Positions 41,201 to 53,200 of a stretch of 64,000 nucleotides of DNA are shown piece by piece. The DNA lies in contig NOWV01000024.1 in assembly GCA_003344405.1 (NCBI GenBank), positions 620,001-684,000 of the forward strand, written 5' to 3'. The stretch is from Trichoplax sp. H2. Lineage: Eukaryota > Placozoa > Uniplacotomia > Trichoplacea. The translations under genes and the position numbers were made by a program. The notes under the pieces are model-generated. The model saw nothing but the letters and a program-made list of their open reading frames with translations, was not told the origin of the DNA and made no database searches. How positions within the stretch are numbered: position 1 is the first letter of the stretch; every line of letters starts with the position of its first letter.

Positions 41201-44200
41201 TGATAATATTGGGGTAGCTGGAGCTTTCTTAATAATTTTTTGATTATTGGTATCATCTAACTTGATAAATGATGTAGAATTGGAACGATTTCTAGCTTCT
41301 TCCTTCTGTTTTTGTGTTTTCACCAGCGATTGGGAAGAATGAGCAGCTATCGATTTTTTACTAGGTTGCCCGTGGCCAGCAATAGAGCTCTGATCAACTT
41401 TAATTTTAGTTATGGGTGGCAAATTTCTGTTACTTTGCTGTATTTTGGATTGCTTCGCTTTCTCTCTCTCGATAGGATTTTGAGATTTTACAATAGCCGT
41501 TGATGTTGCATTGGTGGATAATGTTTCTTTAACTACAGGAGAAGTAGGTTTGATAGAAGGTTTTAGTAGAGAGGGATCCAAAACAGTTCCAGTCTCTCTA
41601 AAGATGCGAACTTTTGGCTTTTTCATATCTTTATTTGACGTAGTTGCTTTGGCTTCTTTATTTATATTACTGGATGTTGCAGATGAGGCATTGTTTTCGT
41701 ACTCAGAAGCTGTTAAAAATGCCGAATCGTCATCAGAAGCTGTATTTGGATATATAATAAGGCAAGTTAAAACAATTTCTTAGTGTTAAGATCGAGTAAT
41801 TGAAATGCCAAAAAATTCTTTGCTGCTGTATCAAAGCATTGTTATAGCATTGCAAGAATAATGCTAGAAAAAGCTTATATTGATGAAATATGATCAAGAT
41901 GAATACTAGTATATATGATAAAGTATAATATTGCAAGAATACTGCAAGAAATAGCTTGTAATTATGAATCTTGGTCAAGGTGAATATTAGCACATTCGGT
42001 GAAGCAAAAAGACTGTAAGAAAAAGCTCTTGTTACGAAATCACGATCAAGATAACGAATAGGACAATTTGATGAAGCTAGTATTGCAAGAACACTGCAAG
42101 AAAAAGCCTCCAATAAATAAATCAATATAAAGCTAACATATATGAAAAAGCAAAATATTGCAAGAAAGGCTTCTATTAATGAATCAATATGAAGACTAGT
42201 ACATGTGATAAAGCACAATATTGCAAGGATACTATTAGAAAAAGCTTCTGCTACTGAATTATTATCAAGATGACGACTAGGACATGTGATAAAATTTAAA
42301 ATAGATGTGGATTAGTGGTAATTTTTGATATTAGTCGTATAAAGAATGTGCTTTAAATTTTTTCTCGTAGAGAGAATTTGCTTTACCTTGTAATAATATC
42401 TTCTTTAAGTAGCGTAAAGTATTTTAAGGTAGACGATGATAGAAGGTATAAAGGATTTTATTGAGATACAAGTTACAGGCTAACAATGATATGGTTGTTA
42501 TAGATAAGGTATTTGAGATAGCAGGAATGCAGGAACTGACTAACGAGTTAGCGTACAAGGGTATNNNNNNNNNNNNNNNNNNNNTATGAAGACTAGTACA
42601 TGTGATAAAGCACAATATCGCAAGGATACTATTAGAAAAAGCTTCTGCTAGTGAATTATTATCAAGATGACGACTAGGACATGTGATAAAATTTAAAATA
42701 GATGTGGATTAGTGGTAGTTTTTGATATTAGTCGTATAAAGAATGTGCTTTAATTTTTTTTCGTAGAGAGAATTTGCTTTACCTCAGATATTGCACTTAA
42801 CGAAAGAGGAGCTTTTTAACAAACAACATGACACAACTCAAAATGCGAAGCATGGAGCGTAAGCGATGTTTTATAAAGATGGAAATATACGGAACTGAGC
42901 AAATATGATTTTGTTACTTAAGAAAAGTACAAGTACTTGAAAGATTATGAACAATATATCCCCAGAAGCTTTCTTGTTATAAGATACATGATGCTAGCAA
43001 TAAATTGCTGTACTGATCACATAGATCTATTTTTTACCTTTAGGGGTGTCCTCTTGTTTCTTCTTAAATAAGCTAAACCTTCTCTTTCTACTTTTGCTGA
43101 GTGATTTCTTCTTTTTTTTCTTTTTCCTTTTTACTTTTTTGTCAATATTTTCGTCGTCAGTTGATGCTTGAATTTTTACTTTTTTATACTTTGATTTATA
43201 CTTTTTTGCTGTAAAATTATAGTCAATAGATAAAAAATAATTATTACCTTTACATTAGAAGAAATCTATGGATAAAATCAATGTTTAATTCATTTATATC
43301 ACCGGTGCCAGCTATAGCCTACCTCGATGCTGATGGTATTGAATAACATCATTTTCTACCAGTTCAAATTCATCAGAATTGAAATTTTAGCGTAAAAAAG
43401 GTATTGATCAAGAAAATACAGAATGGTATATTATACTATTTTGAGCTCGCGAAAATGTAAAATAGTGAATGGTATTTTATGTCCATTAATGCTTATTCAA
43501 GTGTAAAATAGAGCTGAAAGAAGCCCATTGATCATAGAAGATAATGTACCTGAGGAACTGCTAGTGCTTGATAGCGTATCTTTATCCGGATCATCACTTA
43601 ATTGACGAACATCAACCATTTCAACTTCTGTTTTAAATCATCATTGGAAAATATTTTTAGACAATACATAAGCTCGCTTTAATTCTAATATTACTCCTAT
43701 TTTAGCTATGGGATTAAATAAATTAGGATTATACCTTCCAATTCATCTTTATCACTATCTTCTAGACCGCAGCCGCAGCAGCTACAGCAACAACAGCCGT
43801 TGCCTAATTAAAGAAGATTGCAACAAATTAAAATAGCACCATACAAGTTCAATTGCTGCAGTGCAATACCGGATGGATAATAACCAGGATATGCATCCGA
43901 ATAAAAATGATTTGGTTACAGACTATTGGAGATTAACTACAAGATTAATTTGACAAAGCTAAAGTTTGACCGCAGAGTACTTATGTTCACCTGCATTGTC
44001 TTCAGCTGAACAAAATTTTCTTTTCTTACAACATCTAGGACATATAATGTCACAGTAATGACCAATATTTTGGCATAGGGGACTTTCATTGTAATAGTTT
44101 CTTATTTTCGCACCTGTATAATTGAAGCAACGATTGGAAATGAAATGGTAGAAGTACATCGTAATGAGTTTAAAAATTCTTCAACACTGAATTTTGAGCC

Positions 44201-47200
44201 AAAATTTATCTTAATTAGATCATGTCGTGTGACTAACAAATATCAATAAATAAACTCACTTAACGACCGTATGCATGGACTAAATATTTCCACCGCACCA
44301 AGGACTATAAACATGTTGAGTGTTAAATAGAAGGTAGATTGATTAGTAATTGACTATATTAGATTCGTAGGCCTTCAATTAACGAAACAGGAGCCAGAAT
44401 CATGAATTAAAAGTAAAATGAATAAAATACAAGGAGATATGATCTCTTATAAATAGAAAGGATTTGTATCGATTCGTAAAATTTAAAATTAAATACTTAA
44501 AAAATACGATGATTTATATAGAAGAATGATTTGATCAAAACTTGTTTTATTCACCGTTCAACCCAAATAAGTAGGAAAATGATAAAAATACTTAATAACT
44601 ATGATAATTAAATAAATGGGGAATCATTTTTAATATTTGGATACAAGAAATCGGATCGATTTGTAAATTTACAATTGAAAGTTGGAATTAGAAGAAAAAT
44701 GAAAAATAATTGCAACATTTATTTGAATTATTTCAAAAAATTAAGTAAATATAATATCATTTCTAGTATTTGGATAAAAGAAATCATATCGATTCGCAAA
44801 ATTTAGAATTAAAAGTTAGAATTGAAAGAAAAATGGGAAATAATTTATGAGTATACTTGTCTGATTATTTCAGTTGAGAAAAGATGTCAAATTACACTTC
44901 ATTAATCACAAATAAAAGCAAGATTTTGTCTTGTGAATATGGTAAGACTTACTTATTCCGCATAGTTCGATAACTTTAGCAGGATCACTATCGAAGATTT
45001 CATATTTGTCATATTAAGTTATTAAAACAGGCTTAATTTGATTTTAGATTAAATTTACTAACATTTTGTAATTGAAATCATTATAAATTATTATTGCTTA
45101 CGTTATTAATTTTACCAAGGCTAATCCAACTGCTGTAGCAGCAACACCTCCTGCAACACCTCCAGCTATTTGTTGTGCAGCTGAAATACCTTGAGCATAA
45201 ACTAATTCACGACAGTGGCTCATCAAATATCTTATTAGTGCAAGAGTGAAATATTAAATGAGTAATTACAGATGAAAGCTGATAGAAAGGACTATACCTG
45301 TCACGTTAACTGGTAAGCTCTCAGCACCATAAATAGCAGCACGAGTGGAAGCTTTAACCTATAAAAATTATCATATTCTTATGGCATCTCAATTTATAGA
45401 ATCGGTATCTCGTATTAAAATGAAATTTGAAGTTACGTGTAAATTTATTACTTAAGATTCAGAATGTTAAATTTACAAAGTCAGTAACCCAACTAATCTA
45501 TAACGAACACTTTATGTTTAATTTTTAAAGGAAAAAATGCAAAATAGAAAGCTCTTCATTTAAAATCTGTTAGTCTGCTCGAATAGGCTGCATTAATTGG
45601 TCCCTTAATCACGATAATGCTATCGACTTACAAATATGATATACGATATTATATTTGAGTAGTTTCAAAAAGATTTCTATTAGTTTTAATTAGAATTACA
45701 CATTTTTGTGTATGCTAAGTCCTAATACAATTTGAAATTAGTCATAAAAGGACACATAATATAATTCAATATTCAAACATATTTTAAGGAAGTTTTCATT
45801 ATTTCGAATTAATTCTAAAGGTTTGCATAATGTATTTATGAATTTGGCATAGCCGGCCAATTTTACTCAGGCACTTGCTGCCTGGTATATGAAAATTTTT
45901 ATCATTAATGTCTTTCAAAAAGGAATGAAAATGTTCTTATTTATGGAAAAAAGTCGTCACCTGTAAAAATTCCAGTATATTATCTCTTTTTCGCAATAGA
46001 TTTTAGCGACAAGGCAAAATATGGCGAATGTAAATTGAATAAAATCAAACTTGTATGATGTAATGATACTAATTGTTTCATAACTATCCCATATTTGGTA
46101 GATATTCCTTTTCTTTGCAAACGATCATTTGAACGATTGCTTTACTTTCAAAATAAAATAGTACGTAGAAATGCCTCGGATGTAAACGAAGATATTTGGT
46201 TCTAATAATTTATAATTGAACCGCGTAGACAGGATTACTAAAATTGATTATTTCATGCATTTATTACGTGTACTTATAGTAACTCTGTAAGTGGTTTGAA
46301 GTGAGTAAACATGATAACTGAAAATGATTATTTCATGCGGTAATTAGGTGTACTTACCGTAACTCTGTAGGTGGTTTGATCCTCCAGTTTACTAGTATTG
46401 AGCATGAGAATATTGCCGGAAACTATTTCTTCATAAATTTCGATCAACTTGTTGGTTACATTGGCTTTGCTTGTAGATATCAGGGTAAATTTAATAAGAT
46501 AATTTTTTATAAGCCCATTTGGCACTCCAGGTGGTTTCCAACGAATACTAACCATCTTTACATCGACTCTACTGAGTGCTTTAACATTTTTTGGCGGCCC
46601 AGGTACTAGAATTAAAAGTGGTAAAGATTATTTAAAATGTTTATATTGTACAGGTCTTTAGTTTGTTTCGATCACGATTGGTATTAAATGAATCAATCAA
46701 AATTGGCAAGAAGTATGAAGACATCCCTATACGATTAACCGTAAAATAGTATTTAAACCAAATATAAGCAGGATATAAAATTTATAGATATTTATACCCT
46801 AAATGCAATCAATAGTTACTATATTATAATTCCAAACAGGTACATATTCAGAAATGTAAATGGTATTTGTCTCAACAATACAAAGGGAGTGAATTTCGAA
46901 TCAGTAAATACTGTACAACTAGATAGATTATTCACCGGTCTTATTTTAGAGATGCATTAGAGTACAAGATATGTAAAACATATCCAGAGATTTAATGTAA
47001 GAAATTAAATCAATTAAAATTGCACAGAATATGAATCGTTATAATTATTGAATTACAGTAAGATAATATTTGAATCAGATACATTAAAAGATACTATATT
47101 TTAGAGGGGTTTATACCCTAAATGCGATCAATAGTTATTACTAAATTATCAATCCAAATAAGCGAATATTCAATAATTTAAAAGGTAGATGTATCTGCAA

Positions 47201-50200
47201 CGTCGAGAGTACATTTTAAACCGGTACCTCATATAATTGTTACCGTCCAAGTACGAAATCAGGAAAATTCGCGAAATGCCTAGTCAATTTGCAAAATGCC
47301 ATACCTCTGGTATTATTAATCGATGAAAAAACTTTAAAGCTAATGTTAAGTGTAACAGTAAATATCATAATCAAAGAACTTGTAAAAATATATTGTAATT
47401 TTCGTAATCAGAACATTATCAATTCAATAATAACTACTTAATTGATAATAGTATCTCTAAATGTTTTGCAATTACTAAATTGCAAGTTATACATGTACTG
47501 ATTATTTGAATTAGTCTATTATTACTAGTATAATCATCAGTGAAAAATAGATTCTCTGTTTTTTTAGTAATATGACTGCATGAATAATAATAATTTCTCT
47601 GATTTATAAAAGAAGACGGTTTCTCTGATTTACGGGTTTGGGTATTTTGCAGTTTGCGAAGTGACTGGGCATTCCTCAAATATTTTGAACTTCGTACTCA
47701 AACGGGTACTAATATTCTATATTTACTATTGTATAACATGGAGTACTGTGATATAGTATCAATTTATACATCTATTTCGAACGCAATCGATTTGTCTATT
47801 TATGCCGGTAAAATCGATCTCTCATTTTAGTCATACTTACCTCCATCATTCGTAGTAACTAGAATTGTTTGACAAGGTAGTTTTCTTTGCTCAATATTTC
47901 TTAAATAGGCTATTGGAGTTACTCTCATCCAGTAGGTAGTAAAAGGTTTTAAATTACTAATCTTATAAATTTTAGCAATTGTCATATTTTTAATTATTGG
48001 TCGAAATCTCCTTGCAAAATCATTTGTCGATATCCCGGAGCAATTAAAGCATTCCAAGTCGAATATGAGTTTATCCTTTAGTTCTTCAGCGATGTAACCG
48101 ATCCTCAAGTCTACGCTCTGATTATGCTTTCGAAGATAGGTTAAAGGGCAAGTTGGAATATCTAATGATAATCATTTGGAGATAATTAAAATATCAGTCA
48201 TTTAGCTATGGAGGATCTACCAAAATTATTACTCTATCCTATTATGTTGGACTAGACTTCTATTCTCAATTTATCGAGTAATGTCAAGTCACTATGTCGC
48301 TTCTAGATACTTACTAATACATAAATTGGAGATATGCATCACTTTATCTCGTGTGCACAGACATTTTTTTGATCCAGTTACGATCGCAACGGTCCCTAGT
48401 GGACATTTTTTACATGGATTGGAGGAGATATCCGGCTTAAAGTAGTTAACAGGACAATCTAAAGGATAGGTTAAGGATAGGTTAATGAAAAATTTACTAA
48501 ATTGGCTTAAATGCCCCAAAATTACATCATTTTAGACGTCTAATTGTCAGATAAGATTACAAATACATTTTACTTTGTATGTTTTAGACTTGATGTAGCA
48601 GCTGGCTATTACATTTGGATATTTTTACACACATTTAATGAAATTTTGAGCTGTATCAGATCTTATCCGTTATTAGAAAGTACTGTATATTAATTATATT
48701 CGTTATTTTAAAATGGGATTCTAAAAGAATAGCTGAAGGTAAGCTTATAATGTATAAAGTCCTAGATTTCTTGTAAGCCAATAGACTAAACATTAAAATG
48801 TTGCAGCTCTTTGTGACAGTGTTATATACTGTATTAGAGTAGAAATATCTATGTTAGGATAATTCTGTTAGCCTATCCTTATTTAGTTAACTTCTAATTT
48901 GGATATACTGTGCTTTAATATAGCATTGACTTTTTATGACCGAAACACATATACACGTACTGAAATTAATAGTTATAATAGGGAATGCAAATCATCTACT
49001 TACAATTCGAATCATTGTGATTGTAATTTACTTATAGCAGATTGTAAATTATCATGGAAATGTTCCGTGATAGAACATATCGTAATCTGACTATTCTGTA
49101 TTAGTCATTACATGCCTATGTTCGTAAATATTGTTATCTGCATTAAGGGAGCAGTAGCTAAAATTAATATCTAATTCAGCAAATGATTCCAAAGTTAATT
49201 GTATTATCTATGACTCATGAAGTATTGAGGAATAGTATGTAAATGCAGTATATCGTGAAATAAAGTGGATTCTCAAACTTAGTGTTCAACGTAAAATACG
49301 AGGCGTCTAAGTCTTTGTGTAGTCTGCTAGTAGAGCAAAAATTGTTTCTGATAGTGCAGATATCATTCCTTGATATGTGGTTCAAGGAATTGACTTATTG
49401 ATCGTACATTACGTTATCTTGTTGCAAAGCTGTTTTATGACACTCTTTTAAAAATGAATAAGTTGCTTCTATTTAGATCAATATTAATTAATATCATTCT
49501 AATCATTAGGGAATACTCTTATATTAATAATGTTTATTTTAAAGGGCATGCTAAAGCTATAAGTGAACTTAAGCCTATTCAGTATAAAGTCTTCAATTTC
49601 GAGTAGGTCAGAGTACTAAATGTCTATATACCGTAATATGGTCTAGAGACTTGCTCCGAAATGAAAAAGTTGTATCTACTTTTAATCTACGCGTACATTA
49701 ATCAATATCATTGTAATCACTCGGAAATACTCGTTTATTAATTATGTTCGGTTAGCTTAAAAATGGTTTCCTAAATGCTATTTTTGACAGTAAGCCTATA
49801 TTGCATAAATGTATTCGATTTCGAGCAAGCCAGTAAACTTAATATAAAATATAGAAGCTTCTTTTGGAAATGAATAAGTTGCTTCTATTTTTGTCTACAT
49901 TAATTAAGATCATTCTAATCATCAATACCCTAATATTAATATTATTCGCTTTTTAGAGGGTATCCTAAAAGTTATAGCTGAAGGTAAGTCTATGCTGTTG
50001 TTACGATGCGTAATTTCTGACGAGACTATAAAAGGCTGGTGCCTGAAGATCCTTTTTAGTTAGTTAGTTAGTCGGTTGGATAGTCAACTAGTTTTTCAAT
50101 TGATATTTAATTGTAAAGTCTATAATCTTGGGTGCCGAGATTTCTTCAGTATTAAATGATAGTAAATCTCTGACTTTCTCGTCTACACTATCTATGACGC

Positions 50201-53200
50201 TATAATTATACCATAGTATTCGGTCGTTGGAACTGAATTATTTGGTGATATAGCTAATCTCGCCTCTTTAAGTTAGTAAGTGGCGTTCTCCGCAAGGATT
50301 GGCGTGTATAGACTACTTTGTCACTAGTGGTGTGTGACAGCTGTATAAAAGTCTTCGAATTTCAGCAGGCCAGCAGACTGAATATTTAAGTTTAGAAGTT
50401 TCTTTTGAAAAGAATAAGTTACTTCTACTTTAATCTAATTTATTTAATAACGTTCCAACTGTAAGTACTATATGAGAATGATGGCCATAGCTTGTGCCAG
50501 AATAATTCTTTAATAACTATTTTAAGTTAAAAGACGGCAAGTAGTTTTTTACTGACCATAGCAAACAGGCGGAAGCCCCTCTTGAATGGATCGTCTGTCT
50601 TTACCAGCAGCACAAGGACAGTTATTGACATAATTGATATATTCACCATTTGCGGTACATTCCGCTGTGGGTTTTATCCCATCTGCCGATGAAGCTGAGG
50701 TACCGCTACATCGACCCTGTACAATTATTGATTTACTAGCTGGTGCTATAACACGTGGAAATGATGCTTCGCCATAATTTGTTTCGGGACATACATAGTA
50801 CCAAATGGTAACTCTTCTAACATTGGTACATGTCCCGCGATCTTCAATATTGAAATACTTGCCGCCATAGTTTAAATCAGAATCATCAATGATTACTTTA
50901 GAAGCCACATTAGCTGGAGGTCTTCGACTACTATCCATATATGTAGTCGGCTGTTGATTATTGGTTGTTCCACTATCCTGACGCGTCAGGAGTAGCGTAT
51001 AAGTTAGCAGCAAGGAAGGCTAAAAGTAAAATAGATTTAATGAGTTCTCCGAACATTTCAAACTAACAAGGCTAAATTGATTATTTGGTGTCCGTTTTAA
51101 AATTGATACTAAATTATTGCAAGATTATTATATGATTACTCAAAATTGTTAACATAGCATACTAGGCAAAGATTTCCGGACAATTTATTAGCTAATGTGA
51201 TGTAATAAACTCTCAGGGTTGAGGGGCAGTTGAAGAAATTAGCTGGGCAGTTGATAGTGCTCTCATAATTCAGGTTGAAATAGATTGCTTTTACACCAGG
51301 AATTTTGGGAATAAATGGAGATATTAGCCATGCTTGCTGCTGAGGACGTCGATTACATATTCTATAGTAACTATAAGTATTTTCCGGTGATGGCGGGCGA
51401 TAGGTAAACTAAAATCGAAATAAATAAGAAAAATAATACATAATCATTTTCGTAAATAGTCGTTACGGAAATTAGGATAGTATCAAAATTATTGAAGCTT
51501 TTTATCCCATTATCTTTTTATAAAGAAATAAACAGGATGGAATAACGCGGTTATACAAAGATATTTATGATTAACTAGAGGCTGGTTTTAGATCATCAAT
51601 ACAGTAGAGAATATCGATATAAATGAATTAATGAATTACAGATTTGGTCAATTTTGAATAAAACAATAATTATGACGTTTGATATCAGAGTGAAAAATTG
51701 TTAAATATTTCTAGTAAATAACACCGGAAGATGTGTACGATAAAACTGAGGGCTGGTTTTAATTCATTATTACAGTAAAGAATATCGATAGAAATATATT
51801 AATGAATTATATATTTGTTATGTCGTTTAGAAAAACAATAATTATGATACTTGGTATTAGAAGAAAAAATTGGTAAATATCTCGATTGCATAACGCTACA
51901 AATGAATAAATATTTCTATCTTATGACTCTGCAAGGTATGCATTACAAAATTGAGGACTGATCTGAAGGCCATTAATACTGTAAAGAACATTGATATAAA
52001 TAAATTGATGAATTACCGTTCAAAATTTCGTAAAATTTTTGAATAAAACAATAATTATGATAGTTGATATTAGTATGAGAAGTTATCGTTAAATAATTCT
52101 ATCCTATAGCTCCGAAAGATTTCAGTATAGTAATATCGATAACTGAATTTGTTAATCTTGTGCTAGGAAAGTGCTATTCGGTAGCAACAAAAATAAATCC
52201 CTGTTAAACAGTAGGCAAAAAAAATAGGCTATTACGGCATTTATCATTTAGACTAAAATTTGAGGCGGATGATGATCACATAATTTCATCGCATTTCATG
52301 AAGATTAACGAATAAAGTCGATAAATACTATCGATTTGATCTCATTCTATCATTTTATGCGCATATTAATAAATCATCCGTGACTAATTCTAGATTGAAT
52401 CAACACCATCGCAGAATTGTATCGTGCTATCTTTAATTATGATTGAGAATAAAAAATACAAACATTGACTGCTTGATTGGAATTATTAAATATAGCACAG
52501 TTTTGCCAAACTCTCCAGTTCCACGCATTGCGATAAGTATCTAGAATCGTAACTACATCAATCAGATCCGAGTAAGCATCCGAAGTCATAAACAGAAATA
52601 AAATATTGGAAATTAGTTAATGAGAACAAATAAATGCAATATCTCAGTATTGTTTTATATACAGAATTTCATGACTGAAAACTTAATTCAGGAAAGAAAA
52701 TATGTACAGGATAATGGGCTTAAAATGATGTTAAAATTACAAGAGTACCTAATACAATCGCAATCGTTTAAATTAAAAATGTAATTTTCATATAATAAGG
52801 AGAAAAATGATCATCTAGTACAACACATTTAAACTGATTGCAAGAACCTAAGCAAACATACACCTTAAGTATACTTGAATACATTCGTAAAAGTAGAATT
52901 GTTCATTTGTGCGTCTTAGTTGATTGATATGAGATTAACTCAATGTTAATTTATGATTTTGACTATTCGCTTTGCGACATAGGAGTATCTTACTGACTAG
53001 TATAACAATCCACCACATCAGTATCTTTAAAGCTTAGATTGAACTGTATTTATCAATAGAAGATGATTTGAGGAAGTGATTTCAGTAGAGAGATCCGAAA
53101 TTCATTTCTGTTATCATCAACAAGCATGTTGATAATGCATTTTACAAACAGTAGGTTTACAACATAGACGCCGTAGGTATTAACATCTTAAGCTCTCCTA

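Noticed and set aside
41511-41783. 90-codon plus-strand ORF
   Set aside because: It is antisense to the large Ser/Lys-rich receptor exon at 40933-41739.
41733-42218. 161-codon minus-strand ORF
   Set aside because: It is an open frame through the 76-80 bp minisatellite in an intron. Its Phe/Leu-rich repeats are the array translated, and the real exon nearby begins at 41739 in another context.
52464-52589. ATG at 52589 as the start of the first receptor
   Set aside because: It would give a protein without a signal peptide. A signal-peptide exon at 54030-54102 ends in phase 1 and joins exactly to an acceptor before VTILD at 52552.
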